From assembly GCF_004786015.1 (NCBI RefSeq), contig NZ_CP032096.1, positions 186,001 to 250,000 on the forward strand: a DNA stretch of 64,000 nt, given 5' to 3'. This DNA is from Hydrogenovibrio crunogenus (lineage in GTDB: Bacteria; Pseudomonadota; Gammaproteobacteria; Thiomicrospirales; Thiomicrospiraceae). This document shows, one piece after another, positions 37,653 through 46,060 of the stretch. The stretch's first letter is position 1, and each line of letters opens with the position of its first letter. Made by a program: the position numbers and the translations under genes. The notes beneath the pieces are model-generated. The model had not been told where the DNA came from. It did not search any database and saw only the letters and a list, made by a program, of their open reading frames with translations.

Positions 37653-39455
37653 GTGGCTGAAAAATTCAAATTAAAAAACTTTGCCGAACAGTGTGAACCA
37701 GATAAGTTTTATAGATTAGATATACTGAGGGGCGTTTCTTTTGATGAAGCTTATGACCCTTCAATGCCCTTCCGGACGCTTATAGTCAATTTTTCTTTAT
37801 ATAAACCTTTTTACCAGTCACTAGAAGAAATTAAAGCCATTCCTGCAAAAGATATTTTCAAATCTTTTCAAGTTGAAAATGACGTATTAGAGTTAAAAGT
37901 TGATGTCACTAATCAGATATTTTTGAAGCCAGGTACCGTATGGAAAAATGGTTCTCCTGTTTGGGAACCATCTGAATTTTTTAATGTTTCAATTAATCAA
38001 TCGCAAAGTAAATTTGTAACGTTAAGCTCAGAAAAAAAATCTGGAACGAAGATGCCTTTTATTCAGAATGGGTTGGGTGTTCAGTTCGTAAAATATCCCA
38101 ATTCAAAAATAAATGGGAATACAGTAGATATTCTTATCCCAACTACAGAAATTATTAGATATTACTTCTCTGGCTCAACTTATTTCACTCAGCAGTTATT
38201 TAATGGAGCTTTAAAGTCATTTGAGTATTATCAGCAAGCAAATAAGCTTTTTTATGACTTTAATTTTGATAAAACGACTAAGACGGTTTACATTTGGCTT
38301 AAAAGGCATTGCTATGACTCGGATGCAGTACTGATAGCTCGAGCGTTAGCAGATTCTGAGGCAATGAAAGCAATGAGTTATATTTATGCTTCACTGACTA
38401 ATACCAAGAAAAATTTTAACTTCACAGAAGCATGTCCTAGAACCAACCTACCGTTTTCTGATGGAACTGATATGGAGGTTTTAGGGCAATGGCTCCCTCC
38501 AAGGGATGGTGAAGAAGAATTCACGACCTTCATTGTTCGAACAATCGAAAAATGCGAGCATTCTTTTCCATTTCATCGAGTTGAAATTGAATCACTTGAT
38601 TCCTACAAATCAAGTGGTGCTATTGATAATGAGTCCTCTCCAAAACCATCCTACAAGAAAGAAAGGAAAGATAATTCTGAACAGCCTGAATTAACTCAAG
38701 ATGAAAAGCCGACAAATGGCATTGAAGCTGAAGAGCTGGAGTTTTATCAACAAAGGTTTAGTCACTTACATGGTGATATGATTACGAAAGTAAAAAAAGT
38801 TTCTGAAAAAGAAAAAGTGCGTCGGTTTAAAGAGGAAGAAGACGCTACTGATTCTAATGACGGGAGTTCTTTGCCTGGTGATTATTCAAAAGATAACAAT
38901 CTTCAAGCTTGGCAAAATCGAATCAATGATGCTGAGCCTATTCCTATTTCAGATCGTATTACATCTGTATCTAATGCTGTATCAATAATCCTTAATAAAC
39001 GACAGGATTTATCTGCTCAGGAATTACCGGTTGGTTGTACTGATTATTCATCCCCCTTTAGGCTTTATGATTTTGAACGACCAAAGGGAAAATCAGGCAA
39101 TTATTCTTGGGATACTGTAGTAGGCAGGCAGCGTAAAGCTCTGTTTTTAGCTATTTCAAATCAAAAAGGCCAAACGGTTTATTTATTGGAGATTGAAGGA
39201 AAAGAGAAGGTTGGTTTTTCTTTATTCCTTTTTGGCGGGTACCAAGGAAGGAACTTAGATGAGTCAAATGGTGCCCGATCTTTGTTGTTTCAAATAGCGA
39301 ATAACTCTGGAAATGGTATTGCAAGCAAGGTTCTCAATGACTTTGAATTCATATCCAGCTTGAAACATATCGCTACTGATGATGATAGTTTTGTTGATCG
39401 GGTACATAGAGCGATTAATAGTGTATTTAATGATTTAGATGGTAGGGTTTCTTGA
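37653..39455 (+). CDS. TnsE-like transposition protein
   Basis: 600 residues, somewhat longer than Tn7 TnsE (about 540). GTG start preceded by AAAGGAGG. The N-terminal 300 residues include IPTTEIIRYYFSGSTYFTQQLF and SDAVLIARALADSEAMKAMSYIY, which align in pattern with the middle of TnsE. Residues about 320-430 are a charged, Ser/Glu/Lys-rich linker. The C-terminal part (RKALFLAISNQKGQTVYLLEIEG, then SLFLFGG) resembles the TnsE C-terminal DNA-binding domain. TnsE directs Tn7 to replicating or conjugating DNA through the sliding clamp. Unlike Tn7, this gene is at the end opposite tnsABC. The assignment is by memory of the family, without an alignment. Confidence 0.55.
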   Translation: MAEKFKLKNFAEQCEPDKFYRLDILRGVSFDEAYDPSMPFRTLIVNFSLYKPFYQSLEEIKAIPAKDIFKSFQVENDVLELKVDVTNQIFLKPGTVWKNGSPVWEPSEFFNVSINQSQSKFVTLSSEKKSGTKMPFIQNGLGVQFVKYPNSKINGNTVDILIPTTEIIRYYFSGSTYFTQQLFNGALKSFEYYQQANKLFYDFNFDKTTKTVYIWLKRHCYDSDAVLIARALADSEAMKAMSYIYASLTNTKKNFNFTEACPRTNLPFSDGTDMEVLGQWLPPRDGEEEFTTFIVRTIEKCEHSFPFHRVEIESLDSYKSSGAIDNESSPKPSYKKERKDNSEQPELTQDEKPTNGIEAEELEFYQQRFSHLHGDMITKVKKVSEKEKVRRFKEEEDATDSNDGSSLPGDYSKDNNLQAWQNRINDAEPIPISDRITSVSNAVSIILNKRQDLSAQELPVGCTDYSSPFRLYDFERPKGKSGNYSWDTVVGRQRKALFLAISNQKGQTVYLLEIEGKEKVGFSLFLFGGYQGRNLDESNGARSLLFQIANNSGNGIASKVLNDFEFISSLKHIATDDDSFVDRVHRAINSVFNDLDGRVS

Positions 39456-39758
39456 GTGCCTGCTAAAACAATAGCCATTGCTGCCATAATTGCAGTCAGT
39501 GGTGTCACTAATGACTCTCCAAAGGAGAAAGTCCTTTTTGGTGGCGATATGGACCGTATTGCAACGGAACGCTGCATTGATGATGACAGAGATATTTACA
39601 AGGGTTTTACGCTCACATCCGATTATAAACTAGGATATTTTAAGGTTAACTGTCAGATTCTTGAGACAACAACTGGTGATTATTATGCAGCCAAAGGTGT
39701 GTATCATAAATACTCGGATATTATGAAAACGTTAATTGTATTATTTGAAAAGCGGTAA
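39456..39758 (+). CDS. Small protein of unknown function
   Basis: 100 residues, not recognised. The GTG start directly follows the stop of the TnsE-like gene, with GGTAGGG upstream. Residues 3-16 (AKTIAIAAIIAVSG) are hydrophobic and could be a weak signal or anchor; the rest contains two cysteines (in TERCIDDD and KVNCQILE) that might pair outside the cytoplasm. No catalytic motif is visible. A true gene is likely because of its tight spacing, but the start is uncertain. Confidence 0.5.
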   Translation: MPAKTIAIAAIIAVSGVTNDSPKEKVLFGGDMDRIATERCIDDDRDIYKGFTLTSDYKLGYFKVNCQILETTTGDYYAAKGVYHKYSDIMKTLIVLFEKR

Positions 39759-39774
39759 TTTACGGAGGTTTACA

Positions 39775-40005
39775 ATGTCTAAGAAAAGCACTCATGTGGT
39801 ACCAAATAAAGAACGTGGTGGTTGGGATATTCGGCAGTCTGGTTCAGAGAGGTCGTCCGGTCATTTTGATACTAAAAAAGAAGCTGAATCTCGTGCAAGA
39901 GAAATAAGTCGTAATCAGGAAACTGAATTGATGATTCACAATAAAGATGGAAAAATTGCCGAAAAAGATAGTCATGGCAATGATCCCCATCCTCCGAAAG
40001 GATAA
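39775..40005 (+). CDS. DUF2188 protein
   Basis: 76 residues from the ATG at 39775, which follows ACGGAGG; a longer frame from 39736 is unneeded. It matches DUF2188: HVVPNKERGGWDIRQSGSER, then FDTKKEAESRAREISRNQ and ELMIHNKDGKIAEKDSHGND. These small cytoplasmic proteins are common in mobile and accessory regions; their role is unknown to me. Six bases before the next small gene. Confidence 0.85.
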   Translation: MSKKSTHVVPNKERGGWDIRQSGSERSSGHFDTKKEAESRAREISRNQETELMIHNKDGKIAEKDSHGNDPHPPKG

Positions 40006-40011
40006 AGTTTT

Positions 40012-40356
40012 ATGATGAGTTTTAAAGATTATCTCGCTTGTGATGATGTAAATAAAATTACCGATGTTACTGACCAATTTCATTACGAAGACATTAGTAA
40101 TGAGCATAGAGATGAGGATAGCCAATTAGTTTCTTGTGGTCAGGATGATTCATATAATGAACTCAAGTATATTTATAATCAACATTTGTCTGTCTATGTT
40201 GAGGAAGGAGATATAACTAAGGAACAAGCCATAAAAGCTCTTTGCGAGGTTTGTCATATGTTTGATTCAGAGCGGCGTAATCGTGACGAGTTCTATCATA
40301 AGTTGTCTAGACTTCTAGAGGTGGAAGTTCCATTTCCCGGTTGCAGAGGCAGATAG
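40012..40356 (+). CDS. Acidic small protein of unknown function
   Basis: 114 residues, not recognised. Acidic and soluble; YNELKYIYNQHLSVYVEEGDITKEQAIKAL and RNRDEFYHKLSRLLEVEVPF are probably helical. It starts with two consecutive methionines after AAGGATAAAG and lies six bases after the DUF2188 gene, so the two are probably one transcript. No motif suggests an activity. Confidence 0.6.
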   Translation: MMSFKDYLACDDVNKITDVTDQFHYEDISNEHRDEDSQLVSCGQDDSYNELKYIYNQHLSVYVEEGDITKEQAIKALCEVCHMFDSERRNRDEFYHKLSRLLEVEVPFPGCRGR

Positions 40357-40366
40357 AAAATTTTAC

Positions 40367-40816
40367 ATGTTTTATTTTCATCAGTTTTTTATATTCCTTG
40401 TTTGGAGTATTGGTTCATTAAATACCTCTGTTGCTTCTGAGAAAAGTTATGGTTCGGTTACTGTGGATGAAGTCACTAGTATTTATGATGGTGATACATT
40501 TCGTGTAAACATCCATTCATGGCCTAAAATTGCAGGGAAAAGGATGCCTGTCAGAATAAATGGCATTGATACGCCAGAGTTAAGGGCAAAGTGTCAGTTT
40601 GAAAAAGACCTTGCAGTTAAGGCCAAGCAGTTTACTGTTTCAATGCTTAGATCAGCTAATAAGATTGAGTTGATGAATATTAAGCGAGGGAAGTATTTTC
40701 GAATTATAGCTGATGTTCTGATTGACAGAAAAGATTTGGCTAAAAGTCTAATTGCAAAAGGTTTAGCTGTTAAATATGACGGTGGTACTAAGGTTGATTG
40801 GTGCGAAAAAGACTAA
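40367..40816 (+). CDS. Exported staphylococcal-nuclease-like protein
   Basis: 149 residues with an N-terminal signal (FFIFLVWSIGSLNTSVAS). The SNase core is evident: VTSIYDGDTFRV with calcium ligands Asp41 and Asp43, VRINGIDTPELR with catalytic Arg63 and Glu71, and KYFRIIADVLI with the second catalytic arginine Arg112. Two cysteines (Cys76 and one near the C-terminus) may pair in the periplasm. It should cut DNA or RNA outside the cytoplasm. Possible roles are destroying incoming DNA or nutrient scavenging. The gene is transposon cargo. Confidence 0.88.
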   Translation: MFYFHQFFIFLVWSIGSLNTSVASEKSYGSVTVDEVTSIYDGDTFRVNIHSWPKIAGKRMPVRINGIDTPELRAKCQFEKDLAVKAKQFTVSMLRSANKIELMNIKRGKYFRIIADVLIDRKDLAKSLIAKGLAVKYDGGTKVDWCEKD

Positions 40817-40874
40817 GTTAATTAATGAGTTATTTTAGAATCGAGTTTAATAAAAAATTTTATAGGGTAAGTTT

Positions 40875-41792
40875 GTGACATTTCATATTCCTGACGAAGG
40901 ACATCATTTCTTTGATCAAACTGTTGGTAAAGTTAATACTTTGATTTCCAAAAAGGTATGGGCTGAAATTGAAATGCTTTCTTTTAGTGCTTGGTTAAGA
41001 AACTTTAAAACAGATGAAGAAAAATATTTTGCAGCTCATCTCTTAGACGCACTGATTTTTCGAAGTAATAAAATGATACATTCCAGTTATTTCGATATTT
41101 TCAATCAAAGAATTCCGAAGGCATTAAGAGATAGTGGGCTTCAAAATTTAATAAGAGATTATTCAAATAATTTACGCAGAAATATTGAATTTCCACTAAA
41201 GTTTGTAACTGTAGAAAAAAGCTCTCCTGGCGCCAGTGGCGATTTGTTTATACGTTCTTTTAGAAGGCATTTGAGAATTAAACAACATCATGTAATAAGC
41301 TTAGATACAGCTGTCCAGCAAGCGGATACGATTGATGTTCTGGTTTTCATTGATGATATTACTGGTACAGGGCGTCAGTTTTCAAAGTGCTTGAATAAGG
41401 TGTATGCAAATAGTGATAGAAGTTTGTATGAAATTTTTAGGCATAAACTAATTATTTATTGTCCTCTTATCGGCCACACAAAAGCTATAAACAAAATAGA
41501 TGCTAACTTTCCTTCAGTTCAAACTTTGCCTGTAGAGATATTAAGTGATGAACATGGATTTTTTTATTCAACAAATGGAAAATTCAGGGATGGGGTAAAT
41601 TCCATCGATGATGCTAAAAACTTTTATAAAGACATATTTTATAGACGAGGTTTAAATCCAGGTTATACTTTTGGGTATAAAAAGCAGGCATTAACATGCT
41701 TTTTTTCAAACTTTTCTTCTCCAAATAATAGCCTGCCAATTTTTTATCATGATGAAGATTTAGATAAATGGAACCCTCTTTTTGGACGATAA
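40875..41792 (+). CDS. Phosphoribosyltransferase-like protein of a conflict system
   Basis: 305 residues. A clear PRPP-binding loop, VFIDDITGTGRQ (158-168), follows a hydrophobic strand, as in type I phosphoribosyltransferases. The N-terminal half is helical and unlike biosynthetic enzymes. It resembles the PRTase-CE family, recalled from comparative work on prokaryotic conflict systems where it pairs with an ORC/CDC6-like ATPase, exactly the next gene here. GTG start after AGGGTAAG. Stop and next start are contiguous. It may be the effector, acting on nucleotides or another target; that is inference. Confidence 0.7.
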   Translation: MTFHIPDEGHHFFDQTVGKVNTLISKKVWAEIEMLSFSAWLRNFKTDEEKYFAAHLLDALIFRSNKMIHSSYFDIFNQRIPKALRDSGLQNLIRDYSNNLRRNIEFPLKFVTVEKSSPGASGDLFIRSFRRHLRIKQHHVISLDTAVQQADTIDVLVFIDDITGTGRQFSKCLNKVYANSDRSLYEIFRHKLIIYCPLIGHTKAINKIDANFPSVQTLPVEILSDEHGFFYSTNGKFRDGVNSIDDAKNFYKDIFYRRGLNPGYTFGYKKQALTCFFSNFSSPNNSLPIFYHDEDLDKWNPLFGR

Positions 41793-43811
41793 ATGATGAA
41801 CGAAAATATCAAAGATGCATTCACAAAAAATCGAGCCGAATACTATCCTGATGATGTATATGGTTTGTTTGCAATCCCTCCATTTGTAAAGAATTATAAC
41901 TTTATCAATACAAACCAATCATGGCGGATTGTTGGGGCTAGAGGAACTGGCAAAACGATGTTTTTAAAATCACTTTGTCATGCCACGGTCTTCTCGCCGA
42001 AAAAAAATGATATTAGTTTGGAGTCAATTAAAAATATTGGTATTTATTGGAGGCCTGACACACAGTTGTGTTCTCTAATTACCGATAACTGGCTAGGTTC
42101 GCAATGGAAAATGGCTTTCTTGCATTATTTAACTTTAATTTTATTGGAAGAAATTTATTACTCATTAAAAAGTATTCAGAAATCAAAGCTTGAACTTGAT
42201 GGAAAGGAATTACTCAAGATAGAACTAGATCCAGTTTTAAGTGAATGTTTTGAGCAAACAATTAAATGTATATCTGATTTAAAAGATTTTTGTAACCAAC
42301 AAAAACTAAAGCTATCATTTTGGTTGAATAATTATAATAGTGTTGAGCAGCCAAAGTTTCTATCCCCATTTCCTTTAATTCCGACAATTGTTGATGACAT
42401 TTCTAGGCAAGTAAGTGAGTTGTATGAAATGTCTTATATGGTTTATGTTGATGAATACGAAAATCTTGCTGCTGGTCAGCAAGCATTAATTAATGATTTT
42501 ATTAAGCATAGCAGACCGAGACTTAGATTCAGTTTTGCTATGAAAAAATACGCCGATATTTGTTGGGAAACAAGTGGTACCGAAAAAATAAGTGAGACCC
42601 ATGATTTTAGAACAATAGATCTAGATGGCGAAACTTCTAGTGAAGAATTCAAATTAATGGCAGCTGAGTTTGTTGTTTATAGGTTGAGGCATGTCGGAGC
42701 AATCGACTCAGATCCAGACTATGATAATCCCGAAATTCTTACAGAAGAAAAGCAATTGAGTTTGAGATTGGATGATTATCGAGTTCAAAAATTTGTTGAT
42801 ATAGCATCAAAAATTTTTCCATCATGTAGCTCTAGCGATGTTGCGGCAGAAATTATTAATGATAAGACTTTGAGAAATAAGGTGTTGAGCATAATAAAGC
42901 TAGGCTTGAAAAGTTCTGGCATTCAGGGAAATGCTATTAAACCTCAGGATTTTATTATTGATAGTCAACCAGAAGCATCAATCGTTTCTGCGGCGATCCT
43001 TAATAGAAAAAAACAAGATCCGCAGCAGGTATTGAATGATCTTATCGAGTGGGCAGGTGGCAATAAAGAAAACAATCAGTTTAAAGGGTGGATTGAAAAT
43101 AATATTTTCGGCGTAATTTTTATGATTTACAAATCCTTTCCTAAACGAACTTGTCCCTTGTATGCGGGGTTTGACCGGTTTTGTATTTTGTCTAGAAAAA
43201 ACATGAGACATTTTCAAGAGTTATGTCATGAAGCACTTATTGAGTCATTATCAGAGTCGGGTACTAAGTTTTCTTCAATACCAATTAACATACAAGCGCA
43301 TGCAGCTCGTAGAGTTAGTGAAAAGAATTTGATAGAAGTTGTTCCTAGTCTCGGCCAACATGGTGAAAGCCTAAGAAATTTTGTAGCGAGATTGGGGATG
43401 ATATTTTCCGTAGCTGCAAAAAGATATTCTCAAAGCGAACCAGAAATAAATCACTTTTCTATTAACATTTCTTCAGGATCAAGTTTGCCAATTGAATTGC
43501 AGGATCTGATTCGAAGTGCGAAAGTTTGGAATGTTTTGTTTGAAGAAAATAAAACCAAAAGTAAATCAGATGATATTGCAGATAAAGACTATATTTTAAA
43601 CCCTATTTTTGCGCCCTTTTATGGGATTAGTTACAGAAAAATTCGGAAGATCGATTTTAATGAGAATGAAGTAAATGTTCTTTTTCTTGGAGGTGAAGAG
43701 GAATTTAACAATATTTATAAGCGTTATTTATCACGCTGGAAGAATGCTGAAGTTGAAGTCGAAGTTGAAGTTGGTAAAGTTATTTCTCATCAAGACCAAA
43801 TCGATTTCTAG
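41793..43811 (+). CDS. ORC/CDC6-like AAA+ ATPase
   Basis: 672 residues. Walker A is GARGTGKT (48-55) and Walker B VYVDEYENL (Asp220-Glu221), in a STAND/ORC-CDC6-like layout: IVGARGTGKTMFLKSLCHATVF and SFAMKKYADICWETSGTE (sensor region). Residues about 400-640 form a separate C-terminal domain that I do not recognise. The gene starts directly at the stop of the PRTase-like gene and is followed 11 bases later by an unknown gene. It may act as the sensor or switch of the system. The family name is recalled from descriptions of conflict systems. Confidence 0.7.
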   Translation: MMNENIKDAFTKNRAEYYPDDVYGLFAIPPFVKNYNFINTNQSWRIVGARGTGKTMFLKSLCHATVFSPKKNDISLESIKNIGIYWRPDTQLCSLITDNWLGSQWKMAFLHYLTLILLEEIYYSLKSIQKSKLELDGKELLKIELDPVLSECFEQTIKCISDLKDFCNQQKLKLSFWLNNYNSVEQPKFLSPFPLIPTIVDDISRQVSELYEMSYMVYVDEYENLAAGQQALINDFIKHSRPRLRFSFAMKKYADICWETSGTEKISETHDFRTIDLDGETSSEEFKLMAAEFVVYRLRHVGAIDSDPDYDNPEILTEEKQLSLRLDDYRVQKFVDIASKIFPSCSSSDVAAEIINDKTLRNKVLSIIKLGLKSSGIQGNAIKPQDFIIDSQPEASIVSAAILNRKKQDPQQVLNDLIEWAGGNKENNQFKGWIENNIFGVIFMIYKSFPKRTCPLYAGFDRFCILSRKNMRHFQELCHEALIESLSESGTKFSSIPINIQAHAARRVSEKNLIEVVPSLGQHGESLRNFVARLGMIFSVAAKRYSQSEPEINHFSINISSGSSLPIELQDLIRSAKVWNVLFEENKTKSKSDDIADKDYILNPIFAPFYGISYRKIRKIDFNENEVNVLFLGGEEEFNNIYKRYLSRWKNAEVEVEVEVGKVISHQDQIDF

Positions 43812-43822
43812 GATTTATTTAG

Positions 43823-44785
43823 ATGAAGTTTTTATGTGATCAGAAAGCGATTTCCATTGAAGGAATTAATTTAAGAAGTGATTACGACTGCGTGTTCATT
43901 GGAACTCAAGTTGATTTAGATGACCGTTCGGAGTTGATAAATCGATACATTGTAGATGTCTATTCAGAGCAAAGAATATTTAAGGTTTCATATGAAAGTC
44001 AAACTTTTCAAATGATTATTAATGGAGTTGAATACACTCTTCCGGAAGCAGTTGAATATATAAAAAGTATTTCAGGAAATCGTGTGCTTATTGAATGCAC
44101 AACAATCGACTTTGTTGAACTTACACTCATATTGCGAGAAGTCTACGATAAAGTAGACTCAATTGACTTTTTATATTTAACACCAGATGCTTATGGTAAA
44201 GCCTTATCTCCATCAATTAGTAGACACGATTTTCGCTTAAGTGACTCTTTCAGTAAGTCTATGCCGGTGCCAGGCTTTACCCCAATGCTTGGTTCTCATG
44301 GCAGCAAGGTCAATTTAGTTGCGTTTGTTGGTTTTGAAGGAAGTAGGCTTGGTAGAGTTTTGAATGATGATGAAAATTCAACAATAAAAAAGCTAATGAT
44401 TGCTTTCGCAATTCCCCCATTCCAATCTGGCTGGGAAAATCATTCAATTTTTCAACACACACAATTTCTCGAAAATAATGACTGTGATGAAGCTGAATTC
44501 ATTTCTGCGAACTCTCCTTTATCAACTTATGAGTTTTTATCGAAAAGAGTTGAGCCAACAATAGAAGATAGTGATGTCTTACAGTTAGCTGCCTATGGAA
44601 CTAAACCGTGTTCTATTGGTGCTTCAATTTATGCAGTTGAAAAACTGAATGAGCAGGCTAGTAGAATTGAATCTGGAAATTACTCAATGGGGTTGCAAGT
44701 GTCTTTGCAGTATGATTTTCCGAACAAATCGACAAAAAGATCATCAGGCATTGGACATTATTATTTGTATAGTTTAACGGTTTAA
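43823..44785 (+). CDS. Unknown third gene of the PRTase/ATPase operon
   Basis: 320 residues, not recognised. It starts with alternating strands and helices (YDCVFIGTQVDLDDRSELI, NRVLIECTTIDFVELTLILREV, IDFLYLTPDAYGKAL) that look Rossmann-like; a middle segment NLVAFVGFEGSRLGRVL and a C-terminal SMGLQVSLQYDFP follow. No membrane segment or nuclease motif is visible. Its stop lies within the end of the convergent methyltransferase gene (12-base overlap). A substrate-recognition or nucleotide-sensing subunit is possible but unproven. Confidence 0.6.
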   Translation: MKFLCDQKAISIEGINLRSDYDCVFIGTQVDLDDRSELINRYIVDVYSEQRIFKVSYESQTFQMIINGVEYTLPEAVEYIKSISGNRVLIECTTIDFVELTLILREVYDKVDSIDFLYLTPDAYGKALSPSISRHDFRLSDSFSKSMPVPGFTPMLGSHGSKVNLVAFVGFEGSRLGRVLNDDENSTIKKLMIAFAIPPFQSGWENHSIFQHTQFLENNDCDEAEFISANSPLSTYEFLSKRVEPTIEDSDVLQLAAYGTKPCSIGASIYAVEKLNEQASRIESGNYSMGLQVSLQYDFPNKSTKRSSGIGHYYLYSLTV

Positions 44786-45973
44786 ACCGATTATAGGCAG
44801 GTTTAAGATGTCGCTGTTCGTTAGAAGTTTTGTACAGCTACCTTTTGAGTGAATGTCTCGCCAGCTTTTACTATCTTCGGTTTGTAGAGACTCAAAAACT
44901 ATAGGTGCAATTTTTTTAGGCAAATTTAATCTGAATACAGAATCTGTGATAACAGCATTCCCGTAAGTAATTAGAGCTTGATGTTGATGGCAACTACGGC
45001 CAATTCTTGGAATTAGAATATCGCTTTTTTTAGCAACGTGTTTTGCATTGTACCTTTGCATCAAATCTTCGCAGCCTTCTAGGCTAATGTCTTGAGTTTC
45101 AAATTCTTTAAAGGAGGAGCTATGAAAAAAAACAGTTTTATCATGTTCTAACTGTTTTTTTGTTTTGTTCCCACGGTCTAAAGAATAAATTACTTCCCCA
45201 AGCGAAGTGTATTTTTCTTTTAAAGCTTTGAACCTTTCTATTTGAGATAGGTATTTCACGTCAGCCCTTAAAACAGAATGCTTTTTATCAACGGTTTTGA
45301 TTTTGTTCACTTGACCGTTTTTTGAAATCGTACCAATTTGAATTTTTAAGTCTGGATTAATTGTTTTTTCACCCGACACTAAATATGTTCTGACTTCTGC
45401 TTCATCAAAATATTGCTCGTTAATTTCATAAATTGAGATGTTTCTAAGGTTCTTAAAAATATACGTTCTAACAAAGTCCATTTTCTCATTAGAAATGATT
45501 GACTCAGGAAGTATCAGAGAAACTCTACCCCCAATTTTTGTTGCTTCTATATATTTGGCAATAAAAATAATTTCAGCACGAATACTCGTTCCTATTTTTA
45601 ATATTTTTCCAGAATAGTTTCTTTCACAAATATCTGCTAATTGAGGTGTGACTTTTGTTTTTATAAATGGAGGGTTTCCTAATGAGATGTCGTAAAATTC
45701 TTTCTCAAATTCGTATAGTAGAGAATCTTCATTTCTAACATCCCAAGTGCACTGGGATTGCTTTAAATATTCAATATTTTTTGAATCAATATCATAAGCA
45801 TGAAAATAGCTGTTAACTAACTTCGCTTGAAGGGGTTTAAGTAATGAGCCGTGGCCACATGTCATATCAATAATTTTCAGAGGCTCTTTAGCTTCTGAAG
45901 ATATAACTAGTTCAGACATTAATTCACTGATGTATTCTGGCGTGTAAAATTGACCTAATTTTGATTTTTTCAT
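44774..45973 (-). CDS. N6-adenine DNA methyltransferase
   Basis: 399 residues of the gamma-class N6-adenine type. The X motif GQFYTPEYISELM opens the protein (7-19), SAM motif I is DMTCGHGSLL (36-45) and catalytic motif IV is NPPF (100-103). The C-terminal 170 residues should recognise the target sequence. Its stop overlaps the convergent gene by 12 bases; its start faces an HTH regulator across 93 bases containing an inverted repeat. It probably protects the sites cut by the nearby type IIG enzyme, as separate methyltransferases do in Eco57I-like systems. Confidence 0.88.
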   Translation of the reverse strand: MKKSKLGQFYTPEYISELMSELVISSEAKEPLKIIDMTCGHGSLLKPLQAKLVNSYFHAYDIDSKNIEYLKQSQCTWDVRNEDSLLYEFEKEFYDISLGNPPFIKTKVTPQLADICERNYSGKILKIGTSIRAEIIFIAKYIEATKIGGRVSLILPESIISNEKMDFVRTYIFKNLRNISIYEINEQYFDEAEVRTYLVSGEKTINPDLKIQIGTISKNGQVNKIKTVDKKHSVLRADVKYLSQIERFKALKEKYTSLGEVIYSLDRGNKTKKQLEHDKTVFFHSSSFKEFETQDISLEGCEDLMQRYNAKHVAKKSDILIPRIGRSCHQHQALITYGNAVITDSVFRLNLPKKIAPIVFESLQTEDSKSWRDIHSKGSCTKLLTNSDILNLPIIGLNR

Positions 45974-46000
45974 AAAAAAGCACGTCTTTTCATTTTATTT

Positions 46001-46060
46001 AATATGATTTTATCAAATCTATTATGTATAATCTACTAAAAATTATTATAAAATCATATT
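46001..46060. promoter_or_regulatory. Inverted-repeat operator between methyltransferase and HTH gene
   Basis: AATATGATTTTAT (46001-46013) and ATAAAATCATATT (46048-46060) are perfect 13-bp inverted repeats in the 93-base divergent promoter region. The right half ends six bases before the HTH gene ATG, so its occupancy would block that gene. A dimeric HTH protein encoded next door is the natural ligand. Confidence 0.6.

Larger units (their letters stand above)
36416..37660 (+). pseudogene. comM: comM, 5' part, interrupted by a Tn7-like transposon
   Basis: ComM is a hexameric branch-migration helicase used in natural transformation. Here 369 native codons (36416-37522) are intact up to ...PLGRC: N-terminal Lon-like domain (LPSLSIVGLPEASVKESRDRVRSAL), Mg-chelatase AAA+ core with Walker A GPPGSGKSM and Walker B ILFLDELPEF. 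The transposon starts at 37523, after which the frame adds 45 foreign codons and stops at 37660, eight bases inside the TnsE-like gene. Joining codon 369 to 55386 restores GRC-QDTPEQVLRY and a 511-residue protein, the usual size. The fragment lacks the C-terminal AAA+ lid and is probably inactive. Confidence 0.95.

Noticed and set aside
40875-44785. CBASS, BREX or Zorya system
   Set aside because: No cyclase, CARF/SAVED effector, PglZ, BrxC or MotAB-like protein is present; the PRTase-like and ORC-like pair does not match these.
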